NCBI GenBank assembly: GCA_002438505.1
Contig: DJPI01000015.1
Location: forward strand, 473 to 30,163
Source: Ruminococcaceae bacterium UBA6416
Lineage (GTDB): Bacteria > Bacillota > Clostridia > Oscillospirales > Acutalibacteraceae
Direction of reading: 5' to 3'
Length of the DNA stretch: 29,691 nucleotides
This document shows positions 6,813 through 14,662 of the stretch, in pieces. The notes under the pieces are model-generated. The model did no database searches. It saw only the letters and a list, made by a program, of their open reading frames with translations, and was not told where the DNA came from. The position numbers and the translations under genes are program-made. Within the stretch, counting starts at the first letter, position 1. Each line of letters starts with the position of its first letter.

Positions 6813-8369
6813 TTACTTAAGGCCGAGCAAACCGGCAGGCTTCTTTTTCCGCCCGTTCAAAATTGAGAGTGAAAGAGCAAAAACACCTGCGGATAAAAAA
6901 GCGGCAGGAAGAACAAATTTTTCCTCAAGTTCGATATATGCATACCTGAACGAGCCGATAAACATTACGGTTTTCTCGCAGTAAAACGAGCAAAACTTTG
7001 AAAGCAAAAACAAAAGCCTCGATGCACCCGGAATAAAATAATACATCACATAAAGTCCGCTTGAAAGAATTAGCGGAGCCGTCACGGGAAGCAAAAGCAA
7101 ATTTGCGGCAATTCCGAGCGTTGAAACGCCTGAGAAATATCGAATTTGAAACGGAAGAGTTGAAATGTTCACAAAAAGGCTGATAAAAAAGCAGACAACG
7201 GCGGATTTAAAAAACTTTGGAAAGCGAAATTGCGTCATCACGTCAAGCTTTGAATTGACCGCGTCAGAAACCGGAATTGCAATCATTATTATCGCAAGGG
7301 TTGCAACAAAAGAGAGGAGAAAACTTGCGTTCACGGCCGAATACGGATTCAGACAAAGAACACAAACTGCGGAAAACCCAAGAGAATTGAGGCTGTCCGC
7401 CCGCTCTCCGAAAAACTCAGCCAAAAGATAAATCAGCATCATCATTCCGGCGCGCTTCACCGAACCGCTGAACGATGCAAAGAACATTATCAAAAACACA
7501 AACAAGATGAGGATCAATATGTTTTTCTTTGACAGCGCGTTTCTCTTTCTGAAAAAATCAATGAGGAATATTATCCAAACCGAAAGATGAAGTCCCGATA
7601 CCGCGAGAAGATGCGCCGTTCCCGAACGTCCGAAAGCGTTATACAGCTCAGGTGAAAGATACTGCTTATCCCCCATGAGCACGGAAATTATCACTGACGC
7701 GGCATCAATGTCATATGCGTTGAGAATCTGATTCAGCGCCCTTTTCCGCTCCTTCATCAAAACGGTATAAAGATTTTTAACCGCGCCTTTTTTAACGGTG
7801 ACACTTTGAAGCGGATATGCACCAAGACAGATGCCATTGCTTTTGAAATGGTTATGTATCGAATCGTTTCCGGCGGCAATTTTGTATATATTTCCGGTGA
7901 AAGTCACCTTGTCTCCGGGTTCAAGAAGCCGTGTGTCCTCCGGAAGAAGCGGTGTATTCCTTTTCCACGGCTTATTGGGAAATGAGAGCCGGACTCTGCC
8001 TTTTGCTTTTTCTCCATCAACTTCCGTAAGATCGGCAGCAAAATAAAGCCGACTCGCGGATGAATTTTCATAGGCGTATTCACGGACAACAGCCGTGATT
8101 CTTCTGTTGTCTCCACCGAGCGATTCAACCGGCAGAAAAACAAAAAATTCAAACAGCAACAAAAGAAGGCAGGAAAATGCAACCGACCCGAAAACAGTCG
8201 GCAAAAGCGCACCCTGCCTTAACCTTTTGAATATCAGACTTAATAAAAAGCAAAGCAATGCTCCGAACAAAACGAAAAAATCCGCCTTTATGCTGCCGAA
8301 GCCGCAAAGGACAAAAAGCGTTGCAAGCATTGACAGCCCCACCACCGCCAAGGGTCTTTTCATCTTCAT
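6813..8369 (-). CDS. comEC: ComEC/Rec2-family membrane protein lacking the metallo-beta-lactamase domain
   Basis: ComEC is the inner-membrane channel for single-stranded DNA uptake in natural transformation. The 518 residues carry N-terminal membrane segments, a soluble OB-like domain at about 85-195, and the polytopic competence domain from about 225, with the signature HLLAVSGLHLS at 253-263 and MGDKQYL just before it. Full-length ComEC proteins of 700-800 residues end in a metallo-beta-lactamase-like domain; here the protein stops after the last membrane segments with a basic tail (GRKKKPAG). It is therefore the short form, whose part in DNA uptake is less certain. The ATG at 8369 has AAGGTG upstream. 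It is preceded by a phosphoribosyltransferase gene and a GC-rich hairpin. Confidence 0.9.
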   Translation of the reverse strand: MKMKRPLAVVGLSMLATLFVLCGFGSIKADFFVLFGALLCFLLSLIFKRLRQGALLPTVFGSVAFSCLLLLLFEFFVFLPVESLGGDNRRITAVVREYAYENSSASRLYFAADLTEVDGEKAKGRVRLSFPNKPWKRNTPLLPEDTRLLEPGDKVTFTGNIYKIAAGNDSIHNHFKSNGICLGAYPLQSVTVKKGAVKNLYTVLMKERKRALNQILNAYDIDAASVIISVLMGDKQYLSPELYNAFGRSGTAHLLAVSGLHLSVWIIFLIDFFRKRNALSKKNILILILFVFLIMFFASFSGSVKRAGMMMLIYLLAEFFGERADSLNSLGFSAVCVLCLNPYSAVNASFLLSFVATLAIIMIAIPVSDAVNSKLDVMTQFRFPKFFKSAVVCFFISLFVNISTLPFQIRYFSGVSTLGIAANLLLLPVTAPLILSSGLYVMYYFIPGASRLLFLLSKFCSFYCEKTVMFIGSFRYAYIELEEKFVLPAAFLSAGVFALSLSILNGRKKKPAGLLGLK

Positions 8370-8394
8370 TATCCGTCACCTTTTGAAGTCCGAT

Positions 8395-8424
8395 TTTTCC
8401 GGCCGGTTTTTCCCGGCCGGAAAA
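8395..8424. repeat. GC-rich intergenic hairpin between the phosphoribosyltransferase and comEC genes
   Basis: A perfect 12-bp inverted repeat, TTTTCCGGCCGG with its complement, and a 6-base loop. A T-run follows only on the plus strand, where there is no gene to terminate. On the minus strand, the direction of the flanking genes, the structure lacks a T tail. It may be an mRNA processing or stability element, or partial attenuator, rather than a full terminator (inference). Confidence 0.6.
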
Positions 8425-8431
8425 GTTTTTC

Positions 8432-8971
8432 TCAGTCCTTAAAAAAAAGCGGAAGCTTTTCAAGGAAAATGATGTCATCTCTGTTGGCCGCATCGCCTTC
8501 AGCGAGAATTGCAGCCTGACCAACAATGTTTGCGTCAAACTTTTCAACAAGCGCATGAACGGCAAGAAGCGATTCGCCGGTGCTGATAACATCGTCAACG
8601 ATAAGCACACGCTTGTTTCTGAGCTTTTCGCCCTCATTTCCGTCAAGATAAACCGTCTGCATTTTATCGGTTGTGATTGAACGAACATGAGCGGAGACCG
8701 GGTCTTTCATGTAAAGCTTTGCGCCTTTGCGGCAAACAAAGTACGGCTTGCCGCTTTGCTTTGCCATTTCATATGCAAGAGGAATGCCCTTTGCTTCCGG
8801 AACAACAATGTAATCGAACTCCGGACATTTTTTGAGAAGCTCGGTTGCCGAAGCAACGGTAATTTCAACATCGCCAAAAATGACAAAAGCGGCGATATCA
8901 AGCTTGTCATTGATTTTGCAAAGAGGAAGCTCCCTTTCAAGACCAGCAATTTTCATTTTATAAGTTGACAT
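8432..8971 (-). CDS. Adenine-phosphoribosyltransferase-like protein
   Basis: A 179-residue cytoplasmic type I phosphoribosyltransferase. The PRPP-binding loop is VLIVDDVISTGES at 122-134, and the upstream core strand is IVVPEAKGIPLAYEMA. Length and layout fit the adenine/xanthine group of purine salvage enzymes, which join a base to PRPP; the base itself cannot be assigned, and a PRPP-sensing role is possible. I start at the ATG at 8971 (MSTYKMKIAG). The Shine-Dalgarno site there is weak, and an in-frame TTG lies seven codons upstream. It sits between a HIT protein and comEC in the unit headed by alaS. Confidence 0.82.
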   Translation of the reverse strand: MSTYKMKIAGLERELPLCKINDKLDIAAFVIFGDVEITVASATELLKKCPEFDYIVVPEAKGIPLAYEMAKQSGKPYFVCRKGAKLYMKDPVSAHVRSITTDKMQTVYLDGNEGEKLRNKRVLIVDDVISTGESLLAVHALVEKFDANIVGQAAILAEGDAANRDDIIFLEKLPLFFKD

Positions 8972-9021
8972 AACACTCACACTTTCTTTCAAAACTTTAA
9001 AATTCCGTAATTAATCAGCAA

Positions 9022-9360
9022 TCAGCCTGCCGGCCAACCAAACTGTCTGCCGCCCATAAAGTGGAAATGCAGATGTTTAACCGTCTGTCCTCCGTCAACA
9101 CCGCAGTTGTTAACAATGCGGTATCCGTTTTCAAGGCCGAAATCCTTTCCGAGCTTTGCCGCAACTTCAAAAATATGTGCAACGATCGCGCTGTTTCCGG
9201 CGTTGATGTCAGCGGCACTTGTTATGTGCTCTTTCGGGATTATCAGAACATGAATCGGCGCCTGAGGCGAAAGGTCATTGAAAGCAATAACCGTATCGTC
9301 TTCATAAACTTTGGTTGTTGGAATTTCACCGTTTGCAATCTTACAAAAAATGCAATCCAT
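9022..9360 (-). CDS. HIT-family (HinT-like) purine nucleotide hydrolase
   Basis: A 112-residue histidine-triad protein of the Hint/PKCI branch, which hydrolyses adenosine phosphoramidates and acyl- or aminoacyl-adenylates. The active-site triad is HLHFHFMGG, with His96, His98 and His100. Cys3, Cys6 and His45 may form the structural metal site seen in some members. AGGAGG precedes the ATG. It lies 23 bases after alaS. Since AlaRS makes alanyl-adenylate, a clean-up role next to alaS is attractive but is only inference. Confidence 0.93.
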   Translation of the reverse strand: MDCIFCKIANGEIPTTKVYEDDTVIAFNDLSPQAPIHVLIIPKEHITSAADINAGNSAIVAHIFEVAAKLGKDFGLENGYRIVNNCGVDGGQTVKHLHFHFMGGRQFGWPAG

Positions 9361-9383
9361 AATTGACCTCCTGTTATATATTA

Positions 9384-12023
9384 TTATTTAAGCATATTTT
9401 CAATTATGCCGACCGCAGCGTCCAAAGCGCCTTTAAGAGCGGAGATATCCTTGACTCCGGCCATTGCGCTGTCCGGCTTTCCTCCGCCGGAGCCACCGGC
9501 GAGTTTGGCGGTTTCTCTTGCAATATTTCCGGCGTGAGCGCCGAGTTCAACGGCGTGCTTTGCGCAGCAGGTGCAGATGTTTCCTGTGCCCTTATCCTTT
9601 TGAACGGCAGCAATGACTCCAACATAGTTGTCTCCCTTGCTCTTGACAAGGTCACACATTTTGCGAAGTTCGGGAACGGTTGCATCCTCAAGAATGGCGG
9701 TGACAACCTTCAACTCACCAACTGTCTTTGCGTTTTCAAGCATCGACTGCGTTTTTGCGTTCGCAATAATTCCGGAAAGCTTTTCGATCTCTCTATCCTT
9801 TTCTTTAAGCTCCTGCATAACGCTGGATGCCCTTTGAAGAACGTCTTTTGTGTTTGCAACCTTAAGTGCCGAAGCTGTGTCCGAAATAAGCTTGAGGTTT
9901 TCGTTGAAAAGCTTAAGACTGTTGAGTCCGGTAACACCCTCAATTCTGCGCACGCCTGCGGCAACGGAGGACTCGGAAATAATTTTGAAAAGTCCAAGGT
10001 TTCCGGTGTTTTCAGCGTGAGTTCCGCCGCAAAGCTCGGTTGAAAAATCACCGATTTTTACAACACGGACAACATCGCCGTATTTTTCGGAAAACAGCGC
10101 CATTGCACCAAGCTTTTTCGCCTCGGCAATCGGCATTTCACTGACATCAACGCAAACCGCAGCAAGGATTTCATCATTGACCATTTTTTCAACCTTTTCA
10201 ATTTCCTCGCTCGTCATGGCTGAAAAATGAACAAAGTCAAACCGAACAATGTTTTCATCAACAAGCTGGCCGGCCTGTTCAACGTGGGTGCCGAGAACCT
10301 TTCTCAGTGCCGCCTGAAGAAGATGAGCCGCCGTATGATTACGTTTTGTTGCGTTGCGCTTTTCTCTATCAACGGAAAGAACGGCCTTTTCGCCAACGGC
10401 AATATCCTCGCCTTCAACAATGTGTCCATGGTGAAGAATCACCCCGTCACCGGTCTTTGTTGTTCCGGTAACTTCAAAAACGGCATTTGCGGTCTTTATG
10501 CAGCCTCTGTCGCCAACCTGACCGCCGCCTTCACCATAGAACGGACTTTTTGAAAAGATGAGTGCGCCCTCGCCGTCCTCATTGATGAATTCCGCTCTGT
10601 TTCCGTCTGAAATTGCGGCAATGACTTCACTCTCACACTCAAGGGTGTCATAACCGACAAAATCGGTCTTTTCAATACCCTTTGTGACTGCGGCGGTGCC
10701 TTTCCATGTTTCGGCACCGGCATCTTTCCTTGCAGCGCGCGTTCTCAGCCTGTTTTCCTCAACAAGCTTTTTGAACGCCTCCTCGTCAACGGAAAGACCT
10801 TTTTCTGCAAGAATTTCCTTTGTCAGGTCAATCGGAAAGCCGAAGGTATCCTGAAGTTTGAATGCGTCCTCACCCGAAAGAACTTTCATGTCTCCTTTTT
10901 CAATCAGCGAATTGAGGAGCGAAAGGCCGGTATCAACGGTTTTTGCAAAGTTTTCTTCTTCAGCCTTGATAACCTTGACGATAAGGTCATGCTTTTCCTC
11001 AAGATTCGGATAGGCGTTTTTGTTCTCACGGATAACAGTCTCGCAGACCTCATAAAGGAACGGGCGGTTGATTCCGAGCAGCTTTCCGTGGCGTGCGGCG
11101 CGGCGAAGAAGGCGGCGCAGAACATAGCCTCTTCCCTCGTTTGAAGGCATAACGCCATCGCTTATCATAAAGGTTGTGCTTCTGATATGATCGGTGATAA
11201 CGCGCAGGGAAATATCACTCTTTTCATTGTCATGATATTTCACTCCGGCAATATCAATGACATGCTTCATAATGTTGCGGACGGTATCAACCTCAAAGAG
11301 GTTATCAACGCCCTGCATAATGCAAGCAAGCCTTTCAAGACCCATACCGGTGTCAATATTGCAGCTTTTAAGGCGGGTGTAATTCCCGTTTCCGTCATTT
11401 TCAAACTGAGTGAAAACAAGGTTCCAAAATTCGGTATATCTGTCGCAGTCGCAGCCGGGGCCGCAATCGGGAGAGCCGCAGCCGTATTTTTCACCGCGGT
11501 CAAAGTAGATTTCCGAACACGGGCCGCAGGGGCCTGCACCGTGCTCCCAGAAGTTATCTTCCTTTCCAAGCCTGACAATCCTTTCCGGTGCAACGCCGAC
11601 TTCCTTTGTCCAAATATCAAAAGCCTCGTCATCATCCTGATAGATGGTAACCCAGAGCTTGTCAACTGGCATTTTCATGACCTTGGTACAAAACTCCCAT
11701 GCCCATGCGATTGCCTCATGCTTGAAGTAATCACCGAACGAGAAATTTCCGAGCATTTCAAAATATGTTCCATGTCTTGCGGTAATTCCGACGCGCTCAA
11801 TGTCCGGTGTGCGGATACACTTTTGGCAGGTGGTCATGCGTCTGCACGGAGGGGTGAGCTCACCTGTGAAGTATTTTTTGAGCGGCGCCATGCCTGCATT
11901 GATAAGCAGCAGGCTCTTGTCTCCCTGAGGAACAAGGGAAAAGCTGTTCGCTCTGAGGTGTCCCTTGCTTTCAAAGAACGAGAGAAATTTTTCTCTGATG
12001 TCATTAAGACCCATCCATTCCAT
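9384..12023 (-). CDS. alaS: Alanyl-tRNA synthetase
   Basis: AlaRS charges tRNA-Ala and edits mischarged Ser and Gly. The 879 residues match the full family: N-terminal class II catalytic domain (FESKGH near the start, NFWEHGAGPCGPCSEI motif), the tRNA-recognition region, the editing domain with HTAAHLLQAALR and CGGTHAENTG zinc ligands, and the C-terminal C-Ala domain ending with a Gly-rich GGSGGGKPDSA segment. I start at the ATG at 12023 because AAAGGA lies 11 bases upstream; an ATG three codons later is too far from it. A T-box leader and a near-consensus promoter precede it. It heads a unit with the HIT, phosphoribosyltransferase and comEC genes. Confidence 0.98.
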   Translation of the reverse strand: MEWMGLNDIREKFLSFFESKGHLRANSFSLVPQGDKSLLLINAGMAPLKKYFTGELTPPCRRMTTCQKCIRTPDIERVGITARHGTYFEMLGNFSFGDYFKHEAIAWAWEFCTKVMKMPVDKLWVTIYQDDDEAFDIWTKEVGVAPERIVRLGKEDNFWEHGAGPCGPCSEIYFDRGEKYGCGSPDCGPGCDCDRYTEFWNLVFTQFENDGNGNYTRLKSCNIDTGMGLERLACIMQGVDNLFEVDTVRNIMKHVIDIAGVKYHDNEKSDISLRVITDHIRSTTFMISDGVMPSNEGRGYVLRRLLRRAARHGKLLGINRPFLYEVCETVIRENKNAYPNLEEKHDLIVKVIKAEEENFAKTVDTGLSLLNSLIEKGDMKVLSGEDAFKLQDTFGFPIDLTKEILAEKGLSVDEEAFKKLVEENRLRTRAARKDAGAETWKGTAAVTKGIEKTDFVGYDTLECESEVIAAISDGNRAEFINEDGEGALIFSKSPFYGEGGGQVGDRGCIKTANAVFEVTGTTKTGDGVILHHGHIVEGEDIAVGEKAVLSVDREKRNATKRNHTAAHLLQAALRKVLGTHVEQAGQLVDENIVRFDFVHFSAMTSEEIEKVEKMVNDEILAAVCVDVSEMPIAEAKKLGAMALFSEKYGDVVRVVKIGDFSTELCGGTHAENTGNLGLFKIISESSVAAGVRRIEGVTGLNSLKLFNENLKLISDTASALKVANTKDVLQRASSVMQELKEKDREIEKLSGIIANAKTQSMLENAKTVGELKVVTAILEDATVPELRKMCDLVKSKGDNYVGVIAAVQKDKGTGNICTCCAKHAVELGAHAGNIARETAKLAGGSGGGKPDSAMAGVKDISALKGALDAAVGIIENMLK

Positions 12024-12060
12024 TTTTAATCAGATCCTTTCAGAAATACTTTTGAAAAAT

Positions 12061-12324
12061 AAAAAAAGATGCTCTTTTACACTAAAATCGGGGTGAGCGA
12101 ACGCCCACGGTACCACCCGAATTGCGCAAAAAGCACCGCTTTGCACGGCCACAAAAGACCGCATTCCGTTAACGCCGGAAAACGTCCGTCCTTTCGGCGG
12201 AGGCTCAGAAGCAGCACGCAGATTTTTGAAAACACCTTGCAAAGCCTTTCAGCCGCGAGCCTTGCTCTCTGAAAAACGGGAACAAAAAGTGCGTTTCTTC
12301 ATCAATGCCATTACAAAATATAAC
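12061..12324 (-). promoter_or_regulatory. T-box riboswitch of alaS
   Basis: The minus-strand leader between the promoter and alaS carries the T-box core GGGTGGTACCG (12108-12118), which pairs with the NCCA end of uncharged tRNA. Upstream, stem I elements are visible: a GATGAAGAA K-turn-like strand and the CAGAGAGC apical motif. Codons matching alanine (GCT) occur around GTGCTGCTTC on the 3' side of stem I, but I cannot fix the exact specifier. The leader ends in a T-run at 12056-12067. The terminator seems to use a distant pairing, 12128-12137 with 12068-12077, enclosing the T-box bulge. Confidence 0.9.
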
Positions 12325-12330
12325 GAGGAA

Positions 12331-12359
12331 ATTTTACTATTACTCTCTCCTTTTGTCAA
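12331..12359 (-). promoter_or_regulatory. Sigma-A promoter of the alaS unit
   Basis: On the minus strand TTGACA (12354-12359) and TAAAAT (12331-12336) are separated by 17 bases. It lies just upstream of the T-box leader. Confidence 0.85.
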
Positions 12360-12411
12360 GTCCTTAAAAGATTTTTTGCTTATTATTTTTCAAAGTTAAA
12401 GATAATTCTAT

Positions 12412-12468
12412 CGGTTACGTTGAAAAGCCTCCGCCTTTCAACCGTTATTTGCCCCAGCCAGGGCAAAT
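12412..12468. repeat. Pair of hairpins in the divergent alaS/permease intergenic region
   Basis: Two adjacent inverted repeats lie between the outward-facing promoters. The first is GTTGAAA with TTTCAAC (12419-12425 and 12436-12442), nested within a CGGTT/AACCG outer pair. The second is a perfect 8-bp stem, ATTTGCCC with GGGCAAAT (12447-12454 and 12461-12468), 6-base loop. Neither has a T-run on either strand, so they are not standard terminators. The rest of 12360-12522 shows no gene. Confidence 0.5.
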
Positions 12469-12522
12469 GTGAAGCAACTATATAGAAATTCTAAAAATTT
12501 TTGATTTTTTTGTTTCCAAACA

Positions 12523-12551
12523 TTGACTAAATGTAATAATGATGATAATAT
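12523..12551 (+). promoter_or_regulatory. Sigma-A promoter of the amino-acid permease gene
   Basis: TTGACT (12523-12528) and TAATAT (12546-12551) are separated by 17 bases. A leader of about 90 bases follows before the start codon. Confidence 0.75.
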
Positions 12552-12560
12552 ATTCGAGTT

Positions 12561-12614
12561 AAAAGCGAATGTGCGAGTTTTTTTGTTCATTTTGCACAGC
12601 GCTTTTTTCTTTTT
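12561..12614 (+). promoter_or_regulatory. Possible terminator-type attenuator in the permease leader
   Basis: Within the leader, AAAAGCG (12561-12567) pairs with CGCTTTT (12600-12606) and GTGC (12571-12574) pairs with GCAC (12594-12597), with a small internal loop. The stem runs into TTTTTTCTTTTT. A terminator-like structure upstream of a coding region suggests conditional read-through. No known riboswitch or T-box core is recognisable. Confidence 0.45.
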
Positions 12615-12649
12615 CCACGTTCAAAAGAAAAGATTTGGGAGGAAAATGT

Positions 12650-14092
12650 ATGTCAAACAAACTTGAAAAAAAATACGGCCTATTGACCGCTATCTGTATG
12701 GTAGTCGGTATAGTCGTAGGAAGCGGCGTCTTTTTCAAGGCGCAAACCATCCTTGAAAAGACCGAAGGCGATATGCCGCTCGGTATTCTTGCATGGATCA
12801 TCGGCGGCGTAATCATGATTTTCTGCATCCTTGCCTTCTCCGTAATGGCGCAGAAATATGAAAAGGTTAACGGCGTTGTTGACTATGCTGAGGCAACCAT
12901 AGGAAGCAAATATGCTTACATGGTCGGCTGGTTCATGAGCACAATCTACTATCCCGGAATGACCTCGGTTCTTGCCTGGCTTTCGGCAAGATATCTTCTT
13001 GTTTTCATTAGCTCAGTAAATCCGGACTTTGCAATGCACATTGCGGCTTCCGATGGCGGCTGCATTTACGGCCCGGAGTGTCTCGCCCTTTCCTGCCTTT
13101 TCCTTGTTGGCAGTTATGCGCTCAATGCCCTTTCTCCGAAGATTGCCGGTAAATTTCAGGTTTCCGCAACATTCATCAAACTCATTCCCCTTGTCCTCAT
13201 GGCTGTTGTTGGAACGATTTACGGCTTCACGCACAACATGGCCGGTTCGGCTGATCCGATTCTCATTGAAAACTTCAAAACCGCTTCAGGCAATACTTCG
13301 GTTCTTTTTGTTGCTGTTTGCGCAACAGCTTTTGCTTATGAAGGCTGGATAATTGCAACATCAATCAATGCGGAGCTCAAGAACGCAAAGCGTAATCTTC
13401 CCATTGCTCTTGTTCTTGGCGGAATCATCATTATTGCCGTTTATGTTCTTTATTACATTGGCGTTGCCGGCGGCGCTGATGTCAACACACTCAGAACAGA
13501 CGGGGCTTCCGTTGCTTTCACAAATGTTTTCGGAAATGTTCTCGGAAACATTCTTAATCTCTTTGTTGCCATCTCCTGCATGGGTACTCTCAACGGACTT
13601 ATGCTCGGCTCAACAAGAGGTCTTTACTCAGTTGCCGTCAGAGGTTTCGGTCCGAAATCAAAGACATTCAGCGAGGTCAGCGAAAACACAAATATGCCGA
13701 CAAACTCCTCTGTTTTTGCGATTCTTGTCTGTGCTTTGTGGCTCGTATACTTCTTCGGCGCAAACCTTACTCCGAAACCGTGGTTCGGAATTTTCAGCTT
13801 TGATTCCTCTGAACTTCCGATTATCACAATTTATGCATTCTACATTCCGATTTTCATTCTTTTCATGAAGAAAGCCAAGGATGTAAACCCGTTCAAGCGT
13901 TTTGTTCTTCCCGCCCTTGCAATCATCGGTTCTCTGTTCATGGTCTTTGCTGCAATTTATTCACACGGTATCGCCCCCTATCAGGCGGCCGCAGCTGAAG
14001 GCAAATTCAGCTGCCCGGTTCTCTTCTATCTTGTCATCTTTGCAGTCATCATGATTATCGGCGCTTGCTTTGGAAAGAAAAAGTCAAAGTAA
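12650..14092 (+). CDS. APC-superfamily amino-acid permease
   Basis: A 480-residue polytopic membrane protein with about 12 hydrophobic segments. The first carries GIVVGSGVFF (residues about 20-29), the unwound substrate-binding element of APC transporters. The sixth segment and following loop read FAYEGWI and ELKNAKRNLP, typical of the L-type amino acid transporter and SteT-like exchanger group. The substrate cannot be set from sequence. The start is the ATG at 12650, with GGGAGG seven bases upstream; longer readings into the leader have no ribosome site. The gene is monocistronic between its promoter and a shared terminator, divergent from alaS. Confidence 0.92.
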   Translation: MSNKLEKKYGLLTAICMVVGIVVGSGVFFKAQTILEKTEGDMPLGILAWIIGGVIMIFCILAFSVMAQKYEKVNGVVDYAEATIGSKYAYMVGWFMSTIYYPGMTSVLAWLSARYLLVFISSVNPDFAMHIAASDGGCIYGPECLALSCLFLVGSYALNALSPKIAGKFQVSATFIKLIPLVLMAVVGTIYGFTHNMAGSADPILIENFKTASGNTSVLFVAVCATAFAYEGWIIATSINAELKNAKRNLPIALVLGGIIIIAVYVLYYIGVAGGADVNTLRTDGASVAFTNVFGNVLGNILNLFVAISCMGTLNGLMLGSTRGLYSVAVRGFGPKSKTFSEVSENTNMPTNSSVFAILVCALWLVYFFGANLTPKPWFGIFSFDSSELPIITIYAFYIPIFILFMKKAKDVNPFKRFVLPALAIIGSLFMVFAAIYSHGIAPYQAAAAEGKFSCPVLFYLVIFAVIMIIGACFGKKKSK

Positions 14093-14111
14093 TTGATTAA
14101 CATTCAGATTC

Positions 14112-14152
14112 AAAAAAACGGAGTTGTCGCATTTGCGTCAGCTCCGTTTTTT
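14112..14152. terminator. Bidirectional terminator between the permease and mazF genes
   Basis: AAAAAACGGAG (14113-14123) pairs with CTCCGTTTTTT (14142-14152), extended inward by TTGTCGC against GCGTCAG with small mismatches. A-tracts on one side and T-tracts on the other allow it to work in both directions for these convergent genes. Confidence 0.85.
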
Positions 14153-14168
14153 CTTCCGGGTTTCAGGC

Positions 14169-14516
14169 TTATGTACTAAGTCCGAAACTTACCGAAAGAG
14201 CTTTGTCTATTCTGTCCATATCGGTCTCACAGAGATTTCCCATGTGCTCGCGCAGCCGCCTTTTGTCAAGCGTTCTAACCTGCTCAAGAAGGACTATTGA
14301 ATCCTTTGCAAGGCCGCAGCCGTCTGCATTTACCCTGATATGGGTCGGCAAATTAGTTTTTGTTCTTCTGCTTGTTATTGCGGCAGCAATAACGGTTGGG
14401 CTGAATTTGTTTCCAACATCATTTTGAACAATGAGCACCGGTCTGATTCCACCCTGCTCCGAGCCGACAACCGGACTTAAATCAGCGTAATAAATGTCTC
14501 CCCGTTTAACATTCAT
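14169..14516 (-). CDS. mazF: MazF/PemK-family endoribonuclease toxin, EndoA type
   Basis: A 115-residue ribosome-independent mRNA interferase. The sequence follows the Firmicute EndoA form: MNVKRGDIYYADL at the start, GGIRP with Arg25, and AAAITSR with Thr48, the two catalytic residues known for EndoA. I start at the ATG at 14516, which has GGGAG eight bases upstream; upstream codons have no ribosome site. EndoA is normally preceded directly by a small antitoxin gene. Here the 146 bases up to the lipoprotein gene contain no reading frame of suitable size, so it looks orphaned. It is convergent with the permease gene and shares its terminator. Confidence 0.93.
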   Translation of the reverse strand: MNVKRGDIYYADLSPVVGSEQGGIRPVLIVQNDVGNKFSPTVIAAAITSRRTKTNLPTHIRVNADGCGLAKDSIVLLEQVRTLDKRRLREHMGNLCETDMDRIDKALSVSFGLST

Positions 14517-14662
14517 GGCATTAACTCCCTTTCGTGTCTGACAGTAATATTCTGTCCCTGTTTTCTTTCTCTTAATCACGCGGGAGCAATATTATCGTTG
14601 AGTAATCACCGAACGACCGCCGAGTTGCTTCAAGCAAATTTTTAAACCGCGGTCACTGCATT

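Noticed and set aside
12581..12609. Open reading frame start at 12569 for the permease
   Set aside because: It lacks a ribosome site and its first 27 residues are translated leader hairpin; the ATG at 12650 has GGGAGG.
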